From Cadophora sp. MPI-SDFR-AT-0126 (taxonomy: Eukaryota > Ascomycota > Leotiomycetes > Helotiales > Ploettnerulaceae), in assembly GCA_020747065.1 (NCBI GenBank), contig JAGMVK010000004.1, positions 1,674,001 through 1,738,000 of the forward strand: DNA of 64,000 nucleotides, in the 5' to 3' direction. The notes under the pieces were generated by a model that searched no databases, was not told the DNA's origin, and saw nothing but the letters and a program-made list of their open reading frames with translations. A program made the position numbers and the translations under genes. Below are positions 36,504 through 48,195 of the stretch, in pieces (positions within the stretch are counted from its first letter, which is position 1; every line of letters starts with the position of its first letter).

Positions 36504-37035
36504 ATGATTTCCATAACATTCCTCGTCTCTGTTCTTGCCATGGGCTTAGTTACCAATGCCGCTCCAGCTGATATCGTCGCCCGCGTCCCTGGCCCGGGAC
36601 AGGTCGCAGCAAACCTCAAATTCTTCCCTGATGGAGCTGTCAACGTAGGGTCTGGTTAAAACACCTAACCACAACCACAGCGAAGGTTCCACTTTCTGAC
36701 TTGGTCCCCTAGTGCGATCAAAGTGGCACAGTTCCAACTGCATTTAGTGTCTTCACGCCACCAGGAAGCCCGAGTACTGGTGAATGCTTCTCCATTGGCA
36801 AATACGGATCTGTGGCCATTGACTTCCTTGCAAACGGCTGCGTCTGTAAGTATTAAACGAGTCCTAATAAATCAATGTCGTCATGATATGGTATTGTTTG
36901 TTTGCTGACATTCGATGATTAGTCGAGAAACACTTGAGCGGACTTTGCGTAGATACCCCAGTGGTCATCTCCACCATCGGCTGTAAACCTGGCGAGGTGG
37001 CCCCTGCAAACTTCTGGAGAATTGTGTGCAACTAG
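36504..37035 (+). CDS. Small secreted cysteine-rich protein (effector-like)
   Basis: Three exons (36504-36644, 36713-36845, 36923-37035) encode 128 aa with no family I recognise. A hydrophobic signal peptide (residues 1-19) ends in a good cleavage site (TNA-AP). The mature part of about 109 residues has exactly six cysteines (48, 72, 90, 100, 112, 127), enough for three disulphides, and ends in CN. Two canonical introns, of 68 and 77 nt, support a real gene; each full-length open frame is under 65 codons, so simple ORF calling misses it. Size, secretion and cysteine content fit fungal effector candidates. It sits between a xyloglucanase and a P450. It could instead be a cell-wall or antimicrobial protein. 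Confidence 0.8.
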
Positions 37036-38221
37036 ACAATATCTTCCTCTGTACACATACTATAGATGGGTTTGTGAGGGGTGCGTATGTGTTCCGGCGA
37101 CGGCTCACCAGCTGTTCTCTCTGAATTACGTCTATGTCTTTGATTTGTAGGATTTGGGTATAGCAAAATTTGCATATCATGCCTCTGGAATGATCTGCAG
37201 CCGTTCTTTCTTGCGATCGAATTTTAGAAAAGAGCAAATTCAACATTTGCATTCATGTCCGATCAATTACTGGACGTCTTATTTGAACTGTCGACTTGAA
37301 ATTACGTATAAATTCCTGAGAGCAGGATGTCTACTGTTACCAGTGATATATTACATTGCCTCGCAGGTTTCTTGTATTACATTCGAAGCGGATATAGCTT
37401 TTATTCCATTTAGCGCGGAAATCGGTTGTAAAACCCACTTGAGTAACGTCAACATTCAGGGCATCTTTGCTGACCAAATTTCAGAAGTTGACTTGATCTA
37501 CTCTCAGTAAATCATACAAGTGATAAAGAGCAATCTTTGAAAAAAAAAAAAAACTCTGCTCCGCTATAATAAGGATTTAATACATGAGATAGAAGCATGT
37601 GCAATTGATGTCCAACCACTAGTTGCGAAGGGTGCACTGTGAAGCAGCACTATGAAGCAGCACTATTAGTCGCTTCTCGTACTCTACTAAGGAAACGAAT
37701 TCAAAACGATATTGAAACCGAATAAAACAACTGGTACAACAAATGATATACAAGATTCCCCGAAAATCAAGGAACGATCTTTTGAAGGTTCATCGAATAA
37801 GTTGCTCCAGCGGTTGTTAGGAGGGTGTATGCATTTCACTTTGCATGTCGCCATCGCCTGTCAAGCCCCACACCCTAAACCTCATCTAACAGCTCCAGCT
37901 TCCTAGACAGCAGACGCCGCATATCACCCACACCGGACCAGAATTAACGCCGAAATACTTGGCCAGCACCGAATCACGAAACTGATTTGCGTAGCATTAG
38001 CCTCGCTTACGTGAGAGCGATCACGAGAAAGGTACTTGGCGCCAGATTCGGTGAAGAGGATAACCCGAACGCGAAAGATTTGTTGTTAAGAGCAGTGCCT
38101 ACTCCAAGTAGTAATTAATTAGTCTGATTTCAAAACATTCGAACGTAAGCGCACCACGGCGTTTCGATTTGATATCAAAGAACCCCTCTATTCCTGCTAT
38201 TGTTTCCTTTGAAACTACAAC
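37036..38221. other. Intergenic region
   Basis: No gene supported. It holds a poly-A run at 37540-37553 and the P450 promoter. Short open frames here lack motifs. Confidence 0.45.
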
Positions 38222-40156
38222 ATGGCGTATCTCGTAGACCCTGGACAAATAGGAGGAGCAGTCTTTGGCTTGGTATGTATTAAATAAATTTCATGACTTG
38301 GAATGTGAATACTAACTTGGTTCAGATTGTTCTTTACTTAGCCACCAAAGTTCTATGGCGCCTTTTCTTCCACCCACTCTCCAAATACCCAGGTCCAAAG
38401 TCCTTTGCCGCAACGAGCCTGGTCAACACATATTATGTGTTCAAAGCCACACGAGTCTACAAGGTGGCCGAACTGCACAATAAATATGGGCCCGTGATTT
38501 CTCCCACCCATGCTCTCATAGCCGTGCGCTAAACCAGGCATAGGTTGTTCGTCTCGGTCCCAACGAACTTTCCTATATTGATGAGCGAGTGTGGAAAGAT
38601 ATCTACGGCTACCATAAGGATGGCGGTGAATTACAGAAACACATGCCAGCCATCAACGCGCTCGGTGGCTACGGGGTCTTCCACAACCCTAGCGACGCGG
38701 ACCATGCTCGGATCCGAAAGCTCCTCAGTACGGGATTCAGCGAGAAGGCTATCCGGGATAGAGAAAGTATCATCCAAGGATATATTTCCACTTTGATCAG
38801 GAAGCTAATAGAGAAGGCGGACATGGGAGAGAAATTGGATGCGACTTGGTGGTTTGATTGTCTTGGTGCTGATATTGCAGGGCATTTTGGGTATGGGGAG
38901 TCATTTAATGCACTGTGAGTTGGATCTGAATGTATTGTTTGTGTTGGAGATGTACTGACGGGATAGGGAAACGTCAACGCTGCCAGAGTTCATGCCGATC
39001 ATGGATCAGCTGCTCAGGGGATTGACGATCGGATTGGCTCTGCAGCAATACCCTGTTCTCAGAACAGTTGGTGGTATTCTCAGGAACTTGTCGCCTTTTG
39101 AGAGGACATTCAAGGCGCTGGTTGAGTCGAAGGTTGAAAAGCGAGAGAAGTGGTTGGATGCTGGACAAGAGGGTGAGGTAGAGGACTAGTAAGTATCTGA
39201 ACTGGCTTCGTTTCTTTCCGACACAAGAATGCCATGTACTGATACTTCTAGCTACTCTTTGTTGACTCGAAATGACGATGTGGTTCAACAGCTCGGTCCA
39301 AAAATGATCAGAACCGTATCTGGGGACTTGATGATCGCGGGAAGCGACACTACCGCAACTGGCCTTTCGGTAATCTTCAGTCCCAGAAAAATTCCAAGAT
39401 TTGTGTCTTACCCAAAAAATTCAGGTCGCAATATATCTCTTGTTGCGGAACCCCTCCAAACTCGAACTTCTAAGCAAGGAAATCCGCTCGACTTTCAAAT
39501 CTGAAGATGAGATCACCATGGTCAGCACCAATGGCTTGAAATACCAAACTGCCATCATAAGTGAAAGCATGCGATGTTACCCCGCGGGCCCAGAAACTAC
39601 TAGGAGGGTTACGAACATGGGTGGGAATTTCATTTGTGGGGAGTTTGTCCCGGGAGGTGTAAGTTTCCTTTCCTCAATTCGCTTAACTTTCCGAGACATT
39701 TGCTGAATGAAATTATAAACAGACACTGGTAGGTACATATGCTTGGGCTGCTGGGCACTACAAAGCTGCTTGGAAAGACGTGGAGTCGTTCGTTCCGGAG
39801 CGCTGGCTTGGGGATGAGAGATATGAGGGTGATATGAGGGGAGTCTCGAATGTCTGGAATGCGGGACCGAGAAATTGTCTTGGCCAGAAGTGAGAAGCTA
39901 TGCCAGCCTGTACGGATTGATCATGCTGACATAGATGTCATAGTTTTGCTCTGGCACATATGAAGCTTGTACTTGCGAGGCTCATCTGGAAGTAGGTTTC
40001 TCTACTTGTGATTTCGAAGCAAGAGTATTGACGTTTTTGTGTAGTTTCGACATGGAGCTTTGTACGGAGAGCGAGAACTTGATGGATGTAGGCGCTTCGG
40101 TACTTGTATATCACAAAGGACCCTTGATGATAAAACTTAAGTCAGTTCAGAGGTAG
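38222..40156 (+). CDS. Cytochrome P450 (CYP65-like)
   Basis: A haem monooxygenase anchored in the ER. Nine exons (38222-38272, 38326-38493, 38544-38914, 38967-39188, 39252-39369, 39425-39658, 39723-39889, 39944-39991, 40045-40156) give 496 aa, normal for the family. An N-terminal hydrophobic anchor is followed by HPLSKYPGPK. The I-helix oxygen-binding motif is AGSDTTATG. The ExxR is ESMR. The PERF-like motif is FVPERWLG. The haem loop is WNAGPRNCLGQ with ligand Cys440; tryptophan replaces the usual first phenylalanine. Overall it resembles the isotrichodermin C-15 hydroxylase group (CYP65), typical of secondary metabolism. No backbone synthase gene is nearby in the window, so it may act alone in detoxification or in a cluster elsewhere. 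Confidence 0.94.
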
Positions 40157-40435
40157 GGCACGGCTACCGAGGCTGTGAGCAAGATTCTAGGTTAGCTGCA
40201 TCCAATTCTACGTTCAGGGAGAGTTTCTTCCACCAAAACCAACAGATAGGTTTGGAACATTTGTCGGAAAGCCTTTGATTGCATGTGAGAGCAAAAGGCC
40301 ATGGCCTAAAAATACAGATGGCCGTCATGTGGCTTCCAAGAGTTCAAATAAAATTCTGTCAGAATTAAATCGTGGCATTGAAAGTAGATCTCTAGGTTTA
40401 CTACAAGCATACGAGCCGATTTGTGACAGCATTCC

Positions 40436-41293
40436 TTACATACCAGCAGCAGATGCGGCAAACTGAGCTGCCTCATCCGCATTCTGAGAGTATGTGAGAT
40501 GCGGCATCAAGATCGTGGAAGTTCCAGCACAGATCAAGTCTCCTGTGTGACAGATGACTTTTGTCTTTGCGGCTATTTGGTATGTTAGCTCTGTTTCGCG
40601 TCTAGGTGCTAATTGAATTCGGAACTCTGGGTTTGAAAAATAGGATCGGCTCATGGGGAAGGGAGACGGAAAGTAAATAGAATTACCTGGAACACCAGCA
40701 ACTGGCTTTCCATTCATTGGATCTCCGAAGATGACCGCTGTTGCTATTTTTAGTACAGTATTGGCAGTCAAGACAAGTACCGGCATACCTGAAGAAACCT
40801 TAGCAGCCATTGCTGGTGGAAGCATGGCTGCTGCGTTGTGGACGAGTTGTCCTCCTTGACTATAACCTCCCATCACGACTGCTGTATCTGGGCAATCCGT
40901 CATCGCCTGCATGACTAACTGGGCCATCTTCGCACTCCCCTTCTTGTCACCTCCTGCCAGAAAGCCAGGAATACTTTAGGACGGTCAGCGAAGGGTTCTC
41001 TATTCGAGATATCATGGTGCTTTTACTTACTCAGCTGGGTAGTCTACACCTTGTACAGCAAGGTTTTGAGCTCCTACTGCCTTTCCCATGGCAGCGAACC
41101 AAGGCGGCCCAGAAAGAGATCCAACATTTCCTTGCTCAGTCGTACCACGAGCGAAGATAACCGTCATAGCCTTGCATCCACCAGCAGCGAGACCGTTCTG
41201 TGTAGTTGCAGACCCGAGATTTCCAGCAGCTGGAGCGGGGGCAGCCAGGGCCACAGGGAGGGCGAGCAATATCAGCGAAACTGGAGATCGCAT
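40436..41293 (-). CDS. Secreted cutinase-family esterase (CE5)
   Basis: A serine esterase acting on cutin or acetylated xylan. Four exons (41293-41031, 40973-40789, about 40743-40687, 40572-40436) give 213 aa. The signal peptide ends at ALA-AP, near residue 17. The nucleophile is Ser126 in GGYSQGG, the acid is Asp180 in HTGDLIC and the base is His193 in MPHLTY. Paired cysteines flank the active site as in cutinases. The joins restore DYPADIPGFLAGGD and GVPAAKTKVICHTGD. The third exon has two candidate acceptors six bases apart (exon starting at 40743 or 40737), giving a product two residues longer or shorter. The gene converges on the P450 gene, with about 280 bp between stops. The C-terminus is Ala-rich and has no anchor. 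Confidence 0.94.
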
Positions 41294-42510
41294 GGTGGAA
41301 AGACTATAGCACAGCTAAATGATGAGAAGAGGAAGACAAGACTGTGCGAATGAGAAGCTTTGATATGGTCCAACAAGATTTCGAGGTCTAATAAGTAAGA
41401 CGAGGTAAAGAGTTTATATGTCATTCCAACAATAATCACAAACCCACCAACGCAAATATCAACCCCATCGCCGAGGTACAATCTCGAGTGAATGAAAACA
41501 AAACAGCACTCAAAATTGCGATTGGCTCGCGGACAAACGAACTCCAATGCGATTGGAGAGTTCTCTGTTGGCAGAGCAGACAGATTGAGGATATTCCCAG
41601 CCGTGGTCTCATCTGAACTTTCGAAACGGCTTGGAGCAAGCAAGCTATCAGGTCACCGGAGTAAACTCTATGTATTCGCGAATCGTAGAGTTCTGAAGAT
41701 CTGCCGGTATGACGGCATTCTAAGAGGCCCGAAAGCATCTGAAGTAGTTCATCGAAAGGACAATTGTTGCGAGCCATCTGAGCGTTGAAATATTGGTATT
41801 TCTTAAGATGACAGTTCGCGTTTCTGGCCGCATGCGGAATCCCATGCTGTGTGTCGCACCACCGTCAGTGTCCGGACTCTTGTCACAGGAAGGCCGAGGT
41901 CTTTCTGAGGCAGTGTTGTCACACAAATACCGAGCAGAGTAGTCTGATGTTTTGAACATTTCGAAAACAGCAGTAGTAAGTAGTAATAGAAGGGAAGTCG
42001 AAGCAATTGTTTCTTTCTTTCTTTCGTTCGAGAAGCTGGTCGGGATCAAGACGGACGAGATGAGGCGGCCGCTCCACCAAGGAGCTTCTCTAAGCTCGCT
42101 CTCCACTTTTCTCCGACAAGACAAACACGATGAGAGACAGGGAGGGAGGGACCTTCTCTTTCCTTCCTGCTCCTGGTGCTCCTGTTACTCCTGTCTGTCC
42201 TGGCTGGCTTTCTGGCAGCAGTGACAGACACAAGACAAAGAGCGACGACGATGCTGTAGTACTTTGAATCCCGAGGTACGAACTCCACTGACTTTTGATA
42301 CGTGAAGCGCTTCCCTCCCTCCTTTCCCTTCTATCGCTTCAATTTCTTCTTATCCTCCCTGCCCTTCCGTCCCTTCCCTTTCCCTTTCCCTTTCCCTATC
42401 GTCCATTCTCTTCTCCTCTTCCACTGCAGCGAGTTTGTCCCTCCTACGCCTTGCTGGCATGTATTTGTTTTAGGTAGGGCCAGAGCCGTTACCGAAACGT
42501 CCTGCGGTCA

Positions 42511-42540
42511 CTCCCTCCCTCCCTCCCTCCCTCCATCCAT
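42511..42540. repeat. CTCC/CCTC tetranucleotide repeat
   Basis: About seven tandem units of a CTCC motif in the region upstream of the calpain gene. Confidence 0.85.
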
Positions 42541-42870
42541 TCTGATGGTGGACAGGAGTAGTACAGTACATTTCGAGTCACAGAACCACAGTCATGGATA
42601 GGTCTGGTCTGGTCTGCAAGTCCAGCTGCAGTCATTTCGTGGCTTACCCCCACGACTTAAGTTATATCATACTCGCTTGCAGCAGTCAGTCTGCACTGCA
42701 CTGCACTGCATGCCATGGCGGACTGCCAAGATCAGTCCTGCCCGCCCGCCTCACTTCTCTTACTTCTCTCTCTCTTCGCGCCTCACCTGGAATGGATGGC
42801 TGGCGAGCTATTCTTCCAAAGCCAGGGTACTGAATTATCACCTCTCTCACCTCACCTTCTGTTGCGCTCG

Positions 42871-42904
42871 CTCACTCACTCACTCACTCACTCACTCACT
42901 CACT
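42871..42904. repeat. CACT tetranucleotide microsatellite
   Basis: Eight and a half perfect tandem CTCA units about 590 bases before the calpain start codon, possibly transcribed as leader sequence. Confidence 0.9.
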
Positions 42905-43491
42905 TCCTTACCTTCCTCACCTCTCAGCTCTTCAATTTTTACAGTACCGTTCGCGGTCGCGGCCTGGACACGTCAGTTCAATACAATACATACCGCAAGG
43001 CATCCAATCCCAGGCAACCAGCCGACACCGACTTCAAAATCCTGCTAGACCTGCGGCTGAGAACGAGCCCCAAATTCTGGCCTCGCTCGGAGGCGCATGT
43101 GTGCGTGCAGCCCTGGCAAGGATTTTCTGTGGTTCAGGCGTCTGCACGCCGGCACTCCCTGTCACTTTCCGAGAGCGAATAGCTGGGGAAACAAGCTGTG
43201 ATTCCGCGCCCCCCAACCAAACTCGGTCGAGGCAACGCGGTCAGAGAGGCAATCCACTGGAGGCTCAGCACTGGTGCTGCCTGGTAAGCTGAGCGTCCGA
43301 TCATAGGAAAGATGGCCGGTGAATGACAAGGCTGAGGATAAATATGGTGTTGCAACTCCCACATGTTTTAATCTGCTTCGAGTGGATCCTCTCGCCATTT
43401 CTCATTTCGCCTGTCCTCATTTTACACTCTTATTATTATTGCGCTTTGTTGCGTCGTGTCGTCCTGTTGTTGCACTACACAGCAAGCAAAG

Positions 43492-46400
43492 ATGTCTTCC
43501 GATTCCAGCGATTCGGACGATGGCAGACCACAGAACCCGCCCCCGCCTTCAGCAAAACCGAAGAAGAAAAAGAAGCATGTTCCGCCGCAAGAGACGATCA
43601 ATAGGATCTGGTCGCGCTTCTCCGTGAAGAAATTTAGTAAAGCGACTGTTGTGCTGCCTTTCGCAGGCTCTTCCAACCAAACCATCAACGACCCCTCCAA
43701 ACCTCCCGAAACCGGTCGGGAAAACCTGCTGGTTTCCGAGGATTTCGACCGAGCCGTGCAAGAATGTCGAACAAGAGTCAAGAAGCTTATCAAGGAGTGC
43801 AGGAGAGTGAACATGAGATATCGCGACCCGGACTTCGATATTGATTGGGATCTCAAGATGAAGAAGGGTTATTGCCTCAACAATCTAAAGGACAATAAGT
43901 TCGTGATTAGCGGCAGTGCTTACTCGACATCCACGACGAATTCGCCGAAGGCTGTCAAGAGAGTGCATGAGATCTTCGATAAACCAACGTTTCTTGCTGA
44001 TAAGTTATCACCAGCAGACGTCAAACAGGGCAGCCTAGGCGATTGCTGGTTGATGGCGAGCTTGACTGCCCTGGCTAATATGGACGTTGGTATTCAAAGA
44101 ATTTGTGTTGAGTATGATACGAGTAGGTTCTATTACCCCTTTACAAAGACTTTTACTAATGGATGGGCAGAAATCGGAATATACGGTTTTGTGTTCCACA
44201 GAGGTGAGAAACATCATTAATTCTTCCACTATGATGACTAGTGGGCGAAAAGAGGCTTCAGAAACGCCAGAGAAATCGAGTTTTCTTTCTTTCACAAATC
44301 AAACTCGCTTTATTCTACTTGCCCATTCACCATACTTTCTTCAGGTCAAACGGCTAGTAGCTAACTCTTCTTCAGACGGAGAATGGATTATCTCTATCAT
44401 CGATGACAAACTATTCCTGAAATCGCCTGATTGGGACTCGCCTTCCGTCCAGCGGCATTTGTTGGAGCAAACCGACAGAGAAGATGTCGAGCTAGAATAC
44501 CGAAAGACTTACCAGACAGGCTCTCAATCACTGTTCTTCGCCCAATGCCGTGATCAAAACGAAACCTGGCTACCTTTGCTGGAAAAGGCTTACGCGAAAG
44601 CACACGGGGATTATGCGTCTCTGCAGGGAGGTTGGATTGGGTAAGTGAGCTTCTCCCACCACCCAGACAGAGTTGACGTTCTCCAGGGAGGGACTCGAGG
44701 ATCTCACAGGCGGTGTTACTACCGAACTGCTCACTTCGGACATCCTCGATACAGACGAATTTTGGAACAATGAGATTATCAAAGTCAACAAAGAATTCTT
44801 GTTTGGCTGCTCAACTGGCCTGCTTGATGGCGGATATGGCAGCCGCGATGGAATCTCTGAAGGTCATGCATATGTCATCATGGAAGCTCGCGAGATCTCC
44901 ACTGGTCAGCGGTTGGTCAAGCTTCGGTGAGTCCATTTCAAGCACAATGGGATTTGGCTAACATACGTAGAAATCCATGGGGCAAGGGAAAGAAAGGTAA
45001 TTGGGAAGGTGCTTGGTCCGATGGGAGCAAAGAGTTTACGCCGGAGCTACAAATAGAGCTGAACCACAAGTTCGGAAGCGATAGCGTCTTCTGGATCTCG
45101 TATCAAGATCTTCTCCGTAAATACCAGCACTTTGATCGAACCCGCTTATTCATGGACTGTCCAGATTGGCGGATTACTCAGAAATGGATCAGCGTTGACG
45201 TGCCTTGGAAAGCGGAATTTGAACAGAAATACAGGATTATCCTCAAGAAAGAATCGCCCGTGGTCTTGGTACTGAGCCAACTCGATGATAGGTTCTTCGA
45301 GGGTTTGCAGGGGCAGTACACCTTCCGTCTTCAATTTCGATTACACGAGGTGGACTCTCTTGGAGAGAATGACTACGTTGTGCGCAGCCATGGAAATTAT
45401 CTCATGGAGCGAAGCGTGGTGACAGAGCTCAAGAGTCTGCCAGCTGGAACTTATGCTGTCTTCGTCATGATTGTTGCTGATAGGGATACTCATAACCCTT
45501 CAATTGAGGATGTTGTCAAGGCACAGTGCAGGCGAAGAGTGGACAATGACAAATTAGCTCAAGTCGGTATGTCTTATGATATCGCTCACAGCAAAGGAGC
45601 CTCTCACTCGAAGTCAAAAGACTTGGCACGGAAAGCACAGGACAAAGCCAAAGCTCGTGAGGCACGTATCGCCACTAGGAAAAAGAATTGGGAGAAGAGA
45701 CATTTGAGTCGCGAAATTGTGAGGAAGCAGGACAAGAAAAACCGCGAGAAGCGCGAGCGGAAGGAGGCGAAAGATGCTGCTGCCGAGCAGGAGATGGAAG
45801 AGAAGGAGCCCAAAGACAAATCCGTTCAGACGGAAGATATTAGAGAGGTTACTTTCGCGAAAGACGACAAATCCGTTCAGACAGAGGATCCTGCCTCGAA
45901 TTCTGGAACAGACCAGACAGTTGTGCCACCTAACTCGAGAGCGCAGGCTGCCAAGGATATAGACAAAGGAGTACAGACAGAGGATACCTGCGGAGTATCG
46001 GTGGCAGACTCTCTAGGCACCCCCGACACTCCCAATAGCACTATTGCTGGTTCACCACCTCCTCTAGTTCGTGTCCCATCTGTCCACCGTGGACCACCGC
46101 CACCGCCTCCACCTTGTACACGCGACCACAAGAGATCCAGCGACCGACGCGATTACATCACATCAGAGGGCGAGTCCAGCGCCAGTCCCATCTCCGACTT
46201 CGACGACATGTACAGCGACGACGATCCAACTCTGAAGCCCAGACCAGTTAACACTCCTGCTGCGCCAGGTGCGAAGACTAGGAGCAACAGCGATGATGAG
46301 GATGAGACGGAGCCATGGAATGCGGTTTGTATTGTTGGGTTTAGGGTTTATAGTAAGGACGAGGGCCTTGAGTTAGTGGTTTGGGATGAGAGTCTGGATG

Positions 46401-46741
46401 AGATGAAGAGGAAGAATGAGAAAGCTGCGGTAGGTAAGGATGATGAAGGTGCGGATGCGGATGTTGAGGACGATGGTGAGAAGGTAAAGCAGAAAGACAA
46501 CGATGATGCGAAGGAGATGAAGAAGGAAGGTGAGGATGGAGCGGAGACGAAGGTAGTCGACGGTGGTGAGGCTGCGGCGAAGGAAGATGAAGCCTTGGTC
46601 CTGGTAGACAAAGAGCGAGAGGCTTTGGTCCTAGGCACTGGGGATGTCTCGGAAGACAAGCCTACCGAAGAGAAAGTAGAGGCTTGCCCTGGTAACGAAA
46701 CCAGGCCTACAGAGGGGAACAGTGAGCAAGCAGTGGCTTGA
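43492..46741 (+). CDS. Calpain-like cysteine protease with charged C-terminal tail
   Basis: A C2-family cysteine endopeptidase of the cytosol. Six exons (43492-44122, 44171-44203, 44376-44640, 44687-44926, 44971-46741 after my joins) give 979 aa. The catalytic triad is visible: Cys185 in GSLGDCWLM, His370 in EGHAYVIM and Asn391 in RNPWGKG. A C2L-like domain follows (residues about 430-560). The tail, some 400 residues, starts with a basic Lys/Arg/Glu coiled region, then carries three copies of a (S/G)VQTED motif, a polyproline run and an acidic Glu/Asp-rich end. Intron 1 (44123-44170) is 48 nt with no in-frame stop; it is called because it has GTAGGT, ACTAAT and CAG signals and because its removal restores DTKIGIYGFVFHR. 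The model counts five coding exons. It lacks the MIT domain of PalB/Rim13, so pH signalling is not implied. Confidence 0.9.
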
Positions 46742-48195
46742 CAGGATTCTCGAACACTGGGGCTTTTGAAGAGGAGTCTCTTGGGGCATGATTCCACTCC
46801 AGGTACCAGAACCCACGCTTCTCAGTCGTAGGGATGATGGGATGGCGCCATGATGATGACTTATGACGGCTACATGGGTATACCAGGGAGTTTGACACGA
46901 GTATACGATTTGGAATTTCTAGCAGATAGTCAATCTAATAAACCCCCTCTCCATTCATTTACCCAACATGGGAATATTCTTCCTGCCTCTCCGACTGTGC
47001 AGGGAGGACTTACACTATGCTGCAACTTACACACCTCCCCGGCCAGGAGACAGTGCATCAGGTGTTGTATCGTCGGCCATCAAGTCCTTGTCCAAGCTGT
47101 TCTGTTCATGTATATTGAGTCAAGGTCGCCTTCAAAAAAGTCCAAACGAAGGGCACAGTTTCATTTTGGGTTTGAGTTTGAGCTGCCAAAGAACAGGTAA
47201 ACAGTATTACTTAACTCCGACTGCACGATCTTATCCTGAATCGAGAGTCCGGTAATAGGACTCGCTGTGAGTGAATTCGAGTGTTTGGGTCTGGGTCAGG
47301 GGAATGGAAAGAAAGACTATTGTACAGTGCGGTTGCGGGTCAGGTTCCTTCCCGATTAAGAATCCAGCATACTCAAGTCGCGTCACTTCCTCCGCTTCTC
47401 CTCTCCTTCCCTTCCTTCCCCTCCCCTCCCCTTTAGCTTCAAGACACACACATCATACCATCAACACTCCAGGATCATTCAAGTACGTATGTACGTACGG
47501 AAGACGGATACGGGCTCCATTCCTAGTCTGATACTCATTCTAGTCGTTTTCTTGTCGCTGGTAAGGGCAAAGGTCCCGTCTGTAGAGTACTTATAGTCAT
47601 GCTTGACACTCACACCTACCTCAGCCATATCCTGGGCCAGCCACATCTACCAGGCGACGTTCCGAGGTTTCACGCGTCGTCTTCATCACAGATCGATCTC
47701 GCGTTATTGAAGGATATTGGACTTGGTTGTGCAACTCAGTGGGGCCCACTGGTGAGGACTGTATCCTCTCTTTACCTACATGTATCTGGCACTGATCATA
47801 TATGTAGCCCACTCCGCAGCCAAGGTACTTGTCACTGGTCTAGAAGGCTCCGACTCCGGCTCCATCTCCTTCCACTTCAACGGTGGTTCGGCGTCCCTCT
47901 GTCCCTCCCCTTGCGCTCTGACTAGGAGGTTGCTGCTTCAGCTTCTGAACGGAGAACCAAAGCCCTTCCTCTCCCGTCCGTAACTTCGGACGTCCAAACC
48001 TCCTCCACCTACCAAAATTCCCCGTAACCTATTCATTGATCCTACCAAGCACCGCGTTGACCTGGACATCCTCTACTACCAAATTCCGGTGAGCAGATCT
48101 TGTCTCTAGGTGGCTTCCTGCATCGGCTGAAATAGATCATAGAGTCCTGTAACGCCAAATCGTGCTTTTTCACCGGTATTCTGATACTCAGGTAA
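46742..48195. other. Intergenic region and leader of the WG-rich gene
   Basis: No gene is recognised. It contains a CCTT/CCCCT-rich tract near 47400-47432 and several short upstream open frames, one hydrophobic (47780-47983), which may be leader ORFs of the next gene. Confidence 0.4.

Larger units (their letters stand above)
41294..43491. other. Long shared promoter region with low-complexity tracts
   Basis: A 2.2-kb region between the divergent cutinase and calpain genes. It carries TTTC (about 42010-42027), CCCTTT (about 42371-42397), CTCC (42511-42540) and CACT (42871-42904) repeats. Long pyrimidine-rich stretches lie on the strand of the calpain gene, probably its leader. The open frames in it are products of these repeats. 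Confidence 0.5.

Noticed and set aside
42302..43292. Ser/Leu/Pro-rich open frames upstream of the calpain gene
   Set aside because: They are products of CTTC, CCCT and CACT repeats in the promoter and leader region.
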